A stretch of DNA of 61,474 nt from NCBI GenBank assembly GCA_949155365.1, contig CASCUT010000008.1, forward strand, positions 1 to 61,474, given 5' to 3'. Source of the DNA: an uncultured Clostridia bacterium. GTDB lineage: Bacteria > Bacillota > Clostridia > TANB77 > CAG-508. A program made the position numbers and the translations under genes. The notes below the pieces were generated by a model. The model searched no databases. It worked only from the letters and a program-made list of their open reading frames with translations, and was not told where the DNA came from. The number at the start of each line of letters is the position of its first letter. Within the stretch, counting starts at the first letter, position 1. Of the stretch, positions 1-8,738 are shown in pieces.

Positions 1-1087
1 TATCTTCTCTTACATATTCTACCTTTTGCATATTCTGGATAGATTGTGGAATATATTTTTCTTTTTCTAATAATGCTTTCATTAAATTTTGATTTTCAAT
101 TAAGATATTTTCTTCTCTTTGCTTTATTTTCGATATTTCATCAAAGAGGATAAGAAATTCTTTTCCTAAATAATCCACAAATGTTTCTTGTTTTGTGTAA
201 AAATAATTGAAATATTTGTCTACTTTGCTAATATAATCTCCTGCTTGTATTAATTCGATATCTTGCGCTTTTATTTCTTCTATTTTATTTTGATATTCCT
301 GACTTTGTTTCTTCGTTATTTTTTCTTGTAATTCTTCTTTTATATCAAATGCATTGGTTTGTATTCTTTTTACGATTTGTGGTAATTCCTCTTCTAGTAC
401 AAATTCATGTGCTGGCATGATTTCTACTTTTTGAAGCATTTCTAAGGAACGTTGTGAAGAAAGATTGAATTTTCGAATAGAATCAATTTCCTCTCCCCAA
501 AATTCGATACGAATTCCTTCTTTTTCGGAAAGTGCAATGTCTAGAATATCACCACGTACACTAAATTGTGCTTTGTTTTCTACTAAATCGTTTCTTTCAT
601 AGCCTAATAAAAGTAGTGTTTGTTTTATTCCTTCTAAGGAATAGCTTTTTCCTACTTGCACATCTAATTTATTTTGATACAGAGTTGATTTTGCCACCAT
701 TTTTTGCATCATGGCTTCTATGGTGGTAACAATGATTTTTGCTTTTTTCTTTTGAATCTTATTTAATACTTCTTGTCTGGCATAAGGTAAATCTTTGCTT
801 TCTGCCACATAATCATATGTTACAATTTCTCTTTTTGGAAAGTATAAAATGGATTCAAAGTCTTTGGCAAAATATCGTAAATCTTCCATTAACTTTCTTG
901 CTTGAATTTCATTATAGGTAATCACACAAATTGGCCTATTTGTGCTTTCTTTCGTGGCATAAATATATTGCGTTTTCCCAACGTCAGATAAGCCCGATAT
1001 GGAAATCGGGCTATTTTTTTCTTCTATTTTAGAAATGTATTCTTGAAACTTTGGGAGGTTTTGCAATTTTGATATGATCGTATTCAT
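1..1087 (-). CDS. mfd: Transcription-repair coupling factor, N-terminal part
   Basis: Partial gene running off the left edge; about 362 N-terminal residues are present. Mfd recognises stalled RNA polymerase and recruits UvrA for nucleotide excision repair. The visible part is the UvrB-homology module: SISGLSDVGKTQ (degenerate P-loop) near residue 30, then the family motif RGDILDI around residue 190. The helicase part is outside the window. The start is the ATG at 1087, preceded by AGGAGAA with good spacing. There is no in-frame CGG, so this part needs no frame change. Family assignment is from motifs seen by eye. Confidence 0.9.
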   Translation of the reverse strand, partial: MNTIISKLQNLPKFQEYISKIEEKNSPISISGLSDVGKTQYIYATKESTNRPICVITYNEIQARKLMEDLRYFAKDFESILYFPKREIVTYDYVAESKDLPYARQEVLNKIQKKKAKIIVTTIEAMMQKMVAKSTLYQNKLDVQVGKSYSLEGIKQTLLLLGYERNDLVENKAQFSVRGDILDIALSEKEGIRIEFWGEEIDSIRKFNLSSQRSLEMLQKVEIMPAHEFVLEEELPQIVKRIQTNAFDIKEELQEKITKKQSQEYQNKIEEIKAQDIELIQAGDYISKVDKYFNYFYTKQETFVDYLGKEFLILFDEISKIKQREENILIENQNLMKALLEKEKYIPQSIQNMQKVEYVRED

Positions 1088-1199
1088 GTTCTTAAGTTCT
1101 CCTCTTTTTGGTTTCTTTTATTATAGCGTATTTTTTTTGAATTTTAAAGTGGTTTTTGTAATTTTTAGATATTCTTCTAAATTTTTTATTTCAAAAGAA

Positions 1200-1234
1200 A
1201 AAAGAAAACACTATTAAATAATGTTTCCTTTTTA
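1200..1234 (-). terminator. Terminator after surface protein A
   Basis: On the minus strand an imperfect stem (GGAAACATTATT / AATAGTGTTTTC) is followed by a T-rich run, 25 bases past the stop of the surface-protein gene. Confidence 0.6.
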
Positions 1235-1257
1235 TGACTAATTATTTTGAAAAAATA

Positions 1258-2644
1258 TTATATTATTTTGTAATTTCCATCTATCTTCTTTTCTAGTTGA
1301 ACATCACTGTTAAGGCAAACTACAGGACATAAGCCTTGTGTTGTTCTTGTATATAAATCTCCACTCAGATAGCCTGCATTATACATCGTTACTATATGAT
1401 CTGTAGTGCGCCCATAGTAACTTGATGCTACCCACATAGATTTGGCTTTTGTTGAATTTATTAATGGATGTCCGCTAATGGCTGTAGTCCAAGTATATCC
1501 TACTGCACTAGGAGCTGTTGCAGTTAATGATTTACTATTTTTTTGATTATATGATTTATATAATAGTTCCACTGTTGGTCCCCCAATTGCATATTCTGCT
1601 TTCTCTCCTTTATATCCATTCCAAACTTCTGTATCCAGCATATAGGCTACTATCTTCATATTTATGTTTTGGCTTGTATACCCTTTTGAGAAATAATCAC
1701 TATTTAAGTTTCTTATTGTTTCATCTATAATATCTGTTGTGCCAGTATAATCTGATACTATACTGTTAAATGACAAGCAATAATCTGTATTTTTGGTAAC
1801 AGTGGTTCCTCTTTTTCCTGCTGGAACGTCTTGATAATGTATATAGTCATCTGCTATTAGATATATATTATTTTCATCTGCATATAGAATTTTCCAACCA
1901 CAGGCATTTTGCTTATCACACTTATATCCTGTAACACTTTTTCCTATAAACTCCAATGGTACATTCATAATATCTTCTTTAGTAAAAACAGGTGGCTTTT
2001 TGTATTTATCATCTAATTTTATTGTTTTTTCTATCGTATGTATCTCTCCTTGTATCTTTCCTGTTATTTTAAATGTTACTTGTTTTTCTTCTCCATTAGT
2101 TATATAAGGTACACTTGGACTTATTTCTATAATTTCTCCCCCTTCTATACTTGCTGTAAAATTAATTTTTAATTTTGTTCCTATATCAACCCCTTCACTT
2201 GGTATTAATGAGTCATCTTCTTGTAATATGGTTATGCTATTTTCCTGTATAGTTGGTCTTGCCCCTAGTTTTTCTATTTCTATTATTTCCAAAGTTTTTT
2301 CTTGAATTGTTATTACATAATTATCTACTGTTATTGTATAAGTTCCATCTTCGTTATCCTGTACGCTTTCTATTTTGCCTATATTTGCTTGTTCTTGCAA
2401 ATATTCTAATAAAGTTTTATCGTCTTCCTCTTTATTCGTTGCATATTCCCCTAATATTAAGGTAACTTTTTCTTTTATTGCCTCTTCCTCATATGTTTTT
2501 CTTGCTTCTTTTGCTTTTGTAACAATTCCATTATCTCCTAGTACTAGACTAATACTTACTCCTGCTAATATAATTAGTACAATAATGGTTACAACTAATG
2601 CAACTAAAGTAATTCCGTTTGTTTTCTACTAACTCTTTTTTCAT
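1258..2644 (-). CDS. Class III leader (prepilin-like) surface protein A; needs a +1 shift at CGGA
   Basis: Predicted secreted or pilin-like protein of about 461 residues once the extra C at 2617 is skipped. ATG at 2644 (GGGAGA upstream) opens a leader MKKELVENK; the frame then continues as GITLVALVVTII, a hydrophobic class III signal with the cleavage Gly at residue 10. Without the shift translation stops at codon 32, and the body has no plausible start before an internal ATG at 2400, far past the leader. The C-terminal third has a recurrent motif of uncultured-Clostridia surface proteins (GLCPVVCLNSDVQL). Two other proteins here share the leader (25012-27054 and 47139-49082). The fold of the body is not recognised. 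Confidence 0.75.
2614..2617 (-). other. CGGA +1 frameshift site, surface protein A (Gly10)
   Basis: Gene strand reads AAA-C-GGA-ATT. Skipping the C joins leader residues 1-9 to GITLVALVV; Gly10 is the expected prepilin-peptidase cleavage residue. Confidence 0.85.
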
Positions 2645-2794
2645 TTTTCTTTTGTCTCCCTATTTTTATTTTCTTTTTGATAGTAAAGAAATGATATCAT
2701 TAATTGGTTTTACTGTTAACTCGTTTACGTAATTTATATGTCTTTTACTCTATTTACACTCGCCTCTATTTTATTTAAGCAAAAAATTCATTTT

Positions 2795-3803
2795 TTATAC
2801 GATATACTTTATTTCATTATTTGGAAAATATTGCTTCATTACTGCTCTTATTTCCTTTTCTGCTTCTTCTCTTACTTCATGTTTATACATATATTTTCCT
2901 TTCCCTCTTCCTGTCATTTGTTCTTTATCATACAGATTCGGACGATTGGGAAATGCTTCTGTATTGATGGCATTATGAACATAACTATAGGTCATAAAGA
3001 TAAGTTCAAAAAAAGCTTCTTTTTTTACTTTTTCGCTTAGGTTTTCTGCTAAATATTGAATTAATTTTTCGTATTCCTCTTTCCAATTTTCTACCAATAT
3101 AATGGGTGCTATTAAAATGCCAACTTTATAACCTGCCTCTTTTAATTTATTAATTGCCTCTACTCTATTTTTTAAAGGTGATGTTCCAATCTCAATTTCT
3201 CGAATAATTTGTTCTGGGTTTACACTCATTCTTACGATAATTCTTCCCTCATGTCTTAAATTTAAAATAGAGTCTACCATATTAAACTTGGTAGGAAATG
3301 TTAAATTTCCTTTCTCTGTCCTTTCAATAAATTGCTTTATGGTCCATTCTAAATTCCCCGTAATAGTGTTTTCTAATATTAAATCGCTATTACTTCCTAT
3401 TTCAAAAGTTAATTCTTTTTCACTTTCATTGTTTATTTTTATGATTTTATCTAGCATTTGCTCTCGATTTACAAATAACCTTAAATATGCACACTTATTA
3501 TAATTACACACTAAATAGCAGTATAAACACATCGCAATACACCCGAGAAGAGGTATAGGGTACTAAATAATCTGATGTTTTATGGTTTGGCACAAATTTA
3601 TGTGTTTTTCTGACTCCGATAATTAAATTTTGCTTCATCTTAGAAAATTCTTTGTTTTCTTTTTTTCTCATTTCCTCTATATTATTGTGATTTTCTATTT
3701 CGATACAAGGTATTTCTTTTTCCCTATATCTTTTTAGTAATTCTTTTCCTAACGCATACTCTTCTATTCCTTTTTCGAAATAAACTTTGGTTGGTAAAAA
3801 CAT
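2795..3803 (-). CDS. splB: Spore photoproduct lyase; needs a +1 shift at CGGG
   Basis: Radical-SAM enzyme that reverses the UV thymine dimer of spores during germination. The gene reads as two overlapping frames: residues 1-86 (ending in LVPYTSS) and the rest beginning CIAMCLYCYLVC. Skipping the C at 3545 gives TSS-G-CIAMCLYCYL, which is the SPL radical-SAM cluster motif (CxxxCxxC) in its normal setting. Joined length is 335 residues, close to Bacillus SPL. No other lesion is seen. In the zero frame the first part reads on for a few residues (RVYCDVF...) to a stop at 3504. Sporulation genes elsewhere in the window fit the function. Confidence 0.9.
3542..3545 (-). other. CGGG +1 frameshift site, splB (Gly87)
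   Basis: Gene strand reads TCT-C-GGG-TGT. Skipping the C restores the Gly-Cys that opens the 4Fe-4S cysteine motif of spore photoproduct lyase. Confidence 0.9.
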
Positions 3804-3983
3804 CTTTTTCCCTCCTTTTATTACTATAGTTTTTACGAAGAATAATTTTTTATTCGATATAAAGTCAGATATTATATTTTCTAATTTCTTTTATTTTTGA
3901 TGATAGTGTTCTCTTGTAGTACTTATAAGTATCTTATTTATGAATTTCTTTTATATTAAAATTTTTAAATAGGAGGTGGTACT

Positions 3984-4190
3984 ATTATCGATTTTAATAT
4001 TGAAGAATTACTTAAGAAACAAAATAAATCTAAGTATTGGCTCTGTCAACAAATGAATATTACAACTAGAAACTTAAATCGAGTCATTCGAGGAGAGACT
4101 ACTTCTATTTCCTTCAAGTATTTAGAGGATTTTTGTAAATATCTAGATTGCTCTTTAGATGAGCTAATCGATCTAAAAAAGGAAGCGTAA
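3984..4190 (+). CDS. Small Cro/CI-type HTH regulator with ATT start
   Basis: A 68-residue helix-turn-helix protein: IEELLKKQNKSKYWLCQQMN, then helix-turn-helix and a C-terminal LDCSLDELIDL helix, typical of stand-alone mini-repressors of Firmicutes. No ATG, GTG or TTG lies in a suitable place; AGGAGGTG at 3971 is spaced for an ATT codon at 3984 (ATC follows). AUU starts are known mainly from infC, where they couple expression to initiation-factor fidelity, so expression may be deliberately low. The target is unknown. Confidence 0.75.
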   Translation: MIDFNIEELLKKQNKSKYWLCQQMNITTRNLNRVIRGETTSISFKYLEDFCKYLDCSLDELIDLKKEA

Positions 4191-4194
4191 GCTT

Positions 4195-4237
4195 GAAAAA
4201 AAGACTTTTTACTCTCATATGTAAAAAGCCTTTTTCT
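4195..4237. terminator. Bidirectional terminator between HTH gene and trmB
   Basis: Stem AAAGACTTTTTAC / GTAAAAAGCCTTT with A and T tracts on both sides, between convergent genes. Confidence 0.75.
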
Positions 4238-4256
4238 ATCTAATTTTATTCTTGTT

Positions 4257-4913
4257 TTATTTTTTAGCAATCAATGCTTTTATTTTAATTCCTTGTTCTT
4301 TAAACATCTTTTCATGTTCCGTTTCTATATTATCCCAAAAATCTGGTTCACTTGCTAAATCTTCAGTTTGTTTGCAGATTTTGAAACCACATTCTTTGAA
4401 ATAAATAAGACTATCTTTAAATAAACTATCATCATCTGTCTTAAAGTAAATTTCTCCTTCTTCTGCTAAAAATTCTTTATATTTTTCTAATTGTCTTGTA
4501 TGGGTTAGTCTTTTTTTATGATGTTTTCCTCTTGGCCAAGGATTACAAAAGTTGATATAAATTCGTTCTACTTTATCTTTTTTTCCTAATATTAAAAAAA
4601 TTCGTTCTATATCAAATCTTGTTAAATATACATTGTTTATCTCTTTCTTCTCTTCTTGATAAGTTTGTTCTATCTTTCGCTTTGCAAGACCTAACATGGC
4701 ATCTACTAAATCAACAGCAAGATAATTAATATTTTGATTCTTTACTGCTAATTGTGAAATAAAACTCCCTTTTCCACAGCCTAATTCTAAATGCATTACT
4801 GCTTGATTTGGATATAATGTTTTCCACTTATCTTTATACTCTTGTGGATTATCAATATAAAATTTACTTGCTTCTAATTCTGGTCTTGCCCATGGCTTAA
4901 AACGGATTCTCAT
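4257..4913 (-). CDS. trmB: tRNA (guanine46-N7)-methyltransferase
   Basis: SAM-dependent methylation of G46 in the tRNA variable loop. 218 residues, usual length. Visible are the SAM-binding motif LELGCGKGSF near residue 45 and the family signature NFCNPWPRGKHHKKRL near residue 125 (usually FPDPWPKxRHxKRR). ATG at 4913. Single-gene unit ending at a bidirectional terminator. No in-frame CGG. Confidence 0.92.
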   Translation of the reverse strand: MRIRFKPWARPELEASKFYIDNPQEYKDKWKTLYPNQAVMHLELGCGKGSFISQLAVKNQNINYLAVDLVDAMLGLAKRKIEQTYQEEKKEINNVYLTRFDIERIFLILGKKDKVERIYINFCNPWPRGKHHKKRLTHTRQLEKYKEFLAEEGEIYFKTDDDSLFKDSLIYFKECGFKICKQTEDLASEPDFWDNIETEHEKMFKEQGIKIKALIAKK

Positions 4914-5060
4914 GCTACTTTTCCTCTTCTTTCTATCTATTCTCCCTCTGCTTTCAAAAGATTTTCCCCTTACCAGGATTTTTCTCTGTTTTGAAAAGCA
5001 GACTACTGTTAGTCGTCTTTATCCATTTTACCATAGCTTTGTTTTTCTGACAAGAGAGAA

Positions 5061-5097
5061 AGAAAGTTTTGGATTTTTCCAAAACTTTCTTTTTTTT
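5061..5097. terminator. Terminator 3' of the amine dehydrogenase-like gene
   Basis: Perfect stem AGAAAGTTTTGGA / TCCAAAACTTTCT followed by T7 on the plus strand and bounded by A-rich sequence for the minus strand. Confidence 0.75.
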
Positions 5098-6174
5098 CTA
5101 TTTTACATATTCGTTTAATGGTTTTACTCGATATTTTAATTCCTCTAATTTATCGGTTGATACATAGCCTGGTTTCCCATTAATTACATCTGGAATGCGG
5201 TTTACGATGGTAGCACAAGTAAGTTCTACGGTAGCTGGTCTTGCTACTACAATAGTAGTATCTGGTTCTCCTTGAATGGTCCATTCGTTTTTATCATAAT
5301 CTTCTTTTGAATATACTTTTCCAATACATTCTGATTCAATGGTAATTCCTTCTGCTGTTGTTGTCGTAACGACTGCACTCATTCCTGTAGCATCTCCTGC
5401 TTTTACAGTCATTTCTAAGGTAGAAGAATAGATATCTTCTTTGTAGGTGTGTGGAATTGTTTTTTGTGTTTGAGAAGTTACTGTTAATCCTAATTTGGAA
5501 CATAACCATCCATTTACATTCCACATATAAGATGGTAAGTACTCTCCTTTTTCAATCATGGCTTGTCTTTCTTCATCACTAATTCTATCCACAGAAGCAA
5601 TTTGGCTATCAAATTCTTCTAATGTTAGACCAGAACCATGTGCTTTTGCTAGTGCAATTCCATAGTCTTCTACATTATAACTAGAACTTCCTTTTATTTT
5701 CTTAATTGTATGAGTGGATCCTGCTATTGCAGAAATTAGTTCTCCCCAATAAATATCTTGGTATCCACTTCCTGTAATCGTACATCCATTTTGTTTGGCA
5801 AGTTCATCGATTTTTTTGGTTAATTCTGGATTTGAATTAGCTGGATAAAATGCTTCTTCACAAGTGGTAATTGCGTTAATTCCTAATTTTGCACAAAGCA
5901 TTAAGGCATCTTCTACATCGTTAAATAAACTCATCGTTGTTACAATAACAATATCTGGTTTTACCTCTTTTAACATTTCTTCTGCTTGTTCTTTTGCAGT
6001 AATCTTAGTGCCTCTTTCTTCTCCTCCCATTACTGTTGCAATATCTTTTCCAATTACGGATGGGTTTACATCTACTGCCCCTACAATTTCTGCTCCTTTT
6101 TCATACACATAACGCATTGTGTATACTGACATTTTTCCTGTACCATATTGTACAACTCTTACCTTTCTTTCCAT
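5098..6174 (-). CDS. 2,4-diaminopentanoate dehydrogenase / dihydrodipicolinate reductase-like oxidoreductase
   Basis: About 358 residues. An N-terminal Rossmann fold (VVQYGTGKMSVYTMRYV, near residue 10) and overall sequence resemble the NAD(P)-dependent amine dehydrogenases typified by Ord of clostridial ornithine fermentation. In that pathway the enzyme deaminates 2,4-diaminopentanoate. No other ornithine-fermentation gene (oraS/oraE, ortA/B, orr) is adjacent, so the substrate is uncertain. Start chosen at the ATG 6174, with GGAAGG eight bases upstream, rather than the GTG three codons earlier. Stand-alone unit with its own terminator. Confidence 0.7.
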   Translation of the reverse strand: MERKVRVVQYGTGKMSVYTMRYVYEKGAEIVGAVDVNPSVIGKDIATVMGGEERGTKITAKEQAEEMLKEVKPDIVIVTTMSLFNDVEDALMLCAKLGINAITTCEEAFYPANSNPELTKKIDELAKQNGCTITGSGYQDIYWGELISAIAGSTHTIKKIKGSSSYNVEDYGIALAKAHGSGLTLEEFDSQIASVDRISDEERQAMIEKGEYLPSYMWNVNGWLCSKLGLTVTSQTQKTIPHTYKEDIYSSTLEMTVKAGDATGMSAVVTTTTAEGITIESECIGKVYSKEDYDKNEWTIQGEPDTTIVVARPATVELTCATIVNRIPDVINGKPGYVSTDKLEELKYRVKPLNEYVK

Positions 6175-6258
6175 CTTTTGCACCTTCCTTTTCTTTTTAT
6201 TTCTATATAGATTTTTTACTATATATTCAAAATTATACTTTTCTTTTGTGTACTTTCC

Positions 6259-6913
6259 CTAGAAGATTTCTGCAAAAAAAGTTTTTATTCCTTCCCAAAT
6301 ACCTTGAACAACATGAATTAAGATATCAACAAATGTCTGTACAATCACATTATTTTCATAAAAATCTGTCAATAATTTATGTGTTGGCGGAAAAAACCAT
6401 AATATAAGAATGATTACTGCCATGATAGTAAGTGCTTTTATTAAATTCAAAAATCGTTTCCATGTCCATGGTTCTTTTATTTTATATCCGCAAACTTCTT
6501 ACATAATTACGATATGCTTGTGAGTATGCTTGATTCATTTCTTTTTGTATTTTACGTGCATTCTGATAAGATTCATTATTGGATTTTCTCTGCTTCTTTG
6601 TTTCTTGTTGCTCTTCTTGCGTTACATATGTTTGCTTATATGGAACTTCATTTTGTTGCATTCTTTGGCTTTCTCTTGCACTTATTCTTTCTCTTTCTTC
6701 TGCAAGCTTTGCATCGTATTCTTTTCTTTTTTCTTCATTACTTAAAATATCATATGCCTCATTAATCTGCTTCATTTTCTTTTCTGCTTCTTGCTTTTCC
6801 TCTTGTTTTTGTAAATCTGGATGATATTTTTTGGCAAGCACTCGATATGCTTTGTCAATCACTTCTTTCGATGCCTTTTCGCTTACTTCTAATCTTTCAT
6901 ATAAATTTGACAT
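6259..6913 (-). CDS. J-domain protein with C-terminal membrane tail; needs a +1 shift at CGGA
   Basis: N-terminal DnaJ domain ([22 protein letters not shown] motif at residues 31-33) with a charged, Gln-rich linker. In the zero frame it ends SLRI-stop at 143 residues. Skipping the extra C at 6490 continues it as [20 protein letters not shown] followed by a transmembrane segment ([11 protein letters not shown]) and an amphipathic tail, 217 residues in all. Two products are conceivable: a short soluble J protein and a long membrane-anchored one that would recruit DnaK to the membrane. The J domain is certain; that the tail belongs to the gene is inferred from the frame pattern shared with eight other genes. 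Confidence 0.75.
6487..6490 (-). other. CGGA +1 frameshift site, J-protein (Gly142)
   Basis: Gene strand reads TTG-C-GGA-TAT. The zero frame meets TAA two codons later; the +1 frame enters a membrane-spanning tail. Confidence 0.75.
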
Positions 6914-6986
6914 ATTGGCCCCTTATTCTTTTCTTTGCTAAATTGTAGCATATCACTTTTTAAAAATCTATTATTTTCAGAATTCT

Positions 6987-7691
6987 CTATTTATTAAAAG
7001 CGATATCTTTTATTACTTCTCCTGCTATCAGCAATCCTGCTACTGATGGAACAAATGAAATGCTACCTATCACTTGTTTTTTATTTTTTTCTTCTTTTTC
7101 CTTTAATTTCATTGGTTCCTCTTTTGAATATAGCACTTTTAATTTTTTAATTTCTCTATTTCTCAATTCTTTTCTCATTACTTTTGCCAGAGGACACACA
7201 CTCGTTTTATTAATATCGGTTATTTCAAATTTCGTTGCATCTAGTTTGTTTCCTGTTCCCATACTAGAAATAATTGGAATATTTTGTTTGTTGGCTCTTA
7301 CTACCAATTCAATTTTTGCAGTTACTGTATCAATTGCATCTACAATATAAGCGATCTCATCATCAAACAATTCTTTACTGTCTGGCATAAAAAATTCTTG
7401 GCAAATTTCTACCTTTGCTTCTGGATTAATTTCTAAAATCCTTTGCTTTGCTACCTCCACTTTTAGCTTTCCCATCGTGTTTTCTGTTGCAATAATTTGT
7501 CTATTTACATTACTTAGTGCAACTCTATCATGATCCACCAATAAAAACTTGCCTATTCCTGCCCTTGCTAACGCTTCGACTACATAAGAACCAACACCAC
7601 CAATTCCAAATACTGCCACTTTTGCCTCTTGTAATCTTTGCATTGCCTCTTTTCCTATTAGTTGTTCTGTTCTTGAAAATCGTTCTATCAT
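6987..7691 (-). CDS. tcdA: tRNA threonylcarbamoyladenosine dehydratase (ThiF/HesA fold)
   Basis: E1-like ATP-dependent enzyme that cyclises t6A37 to ct6A37 in tRNA. 234 residues. ATP-binding GIGGVGSYVVEALARAG near residue 30, RQI and DAIDTVTAK in the expected order, and SVCPLAKVMRKELR near residue 150. No ubiquitin-like partner or catalytic CxxC pair is evident, in line with TcdA rather than ThiF. ATG at 7691. Intact, no in-frame CGG. Confidence 0.88.
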   Translation of the reverse strand: MIERFSRTEQLIGKEAMQRLQEAKVAVFGIGGVGSYVVEALARAGIGKFLLVDHDRVALSNVNRQIIATENTMGKLKVEVAKQRILEINPEAKVEICQEFFMPDSKELFDDEIAYIVDAIDTVTAKIELVVRANKQNIPIISSMGTGNKLDATKFEITDINKTSVCPLAKVMRKELRNREIKKLKVLYSKEEPMKLKEKEEKNKKQVIGSISFVPSVAGLLIAGEVIKDIAFNK

Positions 7692-7889
7692 GATTTTTTC
7701 CCCTTATTTCTCTTCTATCTTTCTATCAAATTATACTTGTTATGCCTTATTACTGTCAAGAGGTGTGAAAAAGGTTAAGACAAAATCTCCGTCCCTATGT
7801 CTTTTAAATCTTTTTTTGGAAAGTGTGGAATTTTTGGAAAGAGTGTGTTATAATCGGTTTGTAAATGTTTTAGGATAAGGAGTGATTTC

Positions 7890-8444
7890 ATGAAATTAAC
7901 ATCAGATGATGAGACGTTAGCAGAAAATAAAGTATTGCTTTTATATATATTAAATAAGATTGGTAAGCCTATTTCTAATGATTCTTTGCTTAATTTAGTG
8001 CTTGCTGTTACAGATATGAATTATTTCTATTTTCAACAGTTTTTACTTGATTTGTTGGAAAATGGTTATATTATGAAGTTTGCGAAAGAAGATTGTAGTT
8101 TTTATGAGATTACTGCTTTTGGAAAGGAAACTTTGGATTTAACGCAAGATATTTTGCCTGGTATTATTAAGTTGCGAGTGGATAGTAATTTTAAAACGGA
8201 AATGGAAACATTTGAGAATGAACATTCTGTTATTGCAGAGTATACTCCTCGTAAAGAAAATTATTTTGATATTACTTGTAAAATTGTAGACCGAAATGAG
8301 ACCATCTTTGAAGTTAAAACGTTTGCTGGTTCTCCTTCGCAAGCAAAAGAGATTGTTGATAATTGGAAAACTCATGCCAATGAAATGTATCCTGCTATTT
8401 TACAAATTTTAACGAATACACAAAAAGAAAGTAGTGCTTTGTAA
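7890..8444 (+). CDS. DUF4364 family winged-helix protein
   Basis: 184 residues. Matches my recollection of DUF4364, a Firmicute family with an N-terminal winged helix (ENKVLLLYILNKIGKPIS, residues 12-29; FLLDLLENGYI) and a C-terminal alpha/beta domain. Its molecular role is unknown. A TATAAT lies at 7849-7854 and GGAG just before the ATG. The CGG trinucleotide inside (K-T-E) is out of frame. Monocistronic, ending at a strong bidirectional terminator. Confidence 0.75.
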   Translation: MKLTSDDETLAENKVLLLYILNKIGKPISNDSLLNLVLAVTDMNYFYFQQFLLDLLENGYIMKFAKEDCSFYEITAFGKETLDLTQDILPGIIKLRVDSNFKTEMETFENEHSVIAEYTPRKENYFDITCKIVDRNETIFEVKTFAGSPSQAKEIVDNWKTHANEMYPAILQILTNTQKESSAL

Positions 8445-8470
8445 GCTAATAGCACTACTTTCTTTTTTTT
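8424..8470. terminator. Bidirectional terminator
   Basis: Stem AAAGAAAGTAGTGCT / AGCACTACTTTCTTT followed by T8, overlapping the end of the DUF4364 gene and the end of the convergent gene. Confidence 0.85.
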
Positions 8471-8723
8471 ATTTTCTGGCAATTGCAATTTCCGTGTCTA
8501 ACTGCCTTATTTGCTTTGCATATAGTTGAATTAGTTCTATTTTTTGAGGTTGTGTTAATGCTTCTGCGTTTCCCTCTTTTTCGTATTGGTCTTGTAGACT
8601 TATTGTTTCCTGTTTTTCTGTTTCTCTACGAAGTATTTTTAATTGCTCTTCTTTTTGTTTTCTTTCTTCTGAAAGTTCCTCTAGTCTTTCTAGTAAGCAT
8701 TGGATTTCCATATGCATTTTCAA
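8469..8723 (-). CDS. Small coiled-coil protein
   Basis: 84 residues, almost wholly charged helix (LLERLEELSEERKQKEEQLK), so probably a coiled coil. It lies 15 bases downstream of proS and is likely co-transcribed with scpB-proS. Not recognised; no function is suggested by the sequence. Confidence 0.5.
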   Translation of the reverse strand: MKMHMEIQCLLERLEELSEERKQKEEQLKILRRETEKQETISLQDQYEKEGNAEALTQPQKIELIQLYAKQIRQLDTEIAIARK

Positions 8724-8738
8724 TGATTTTTTATTTTT

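Noticed and set aside
1258-2400. Surface protein A starting at the internal ATG at 2400
   Set aside because: It would lack the whole export leader, which is present upstream once the C at 2617 is skipped.
4046-4270. Minus-strand reading frame opposite the HTH gene
   Set aside because: It is the complement of the clear HTH gene and terminator, with no ribosome-binding site or family likeness.
5098-6174. Part of an ornithine-fermentation cluster
   Set aside because: Only an Ord-like oxidoreductase is present; none of the other pathway genes is adjacent.
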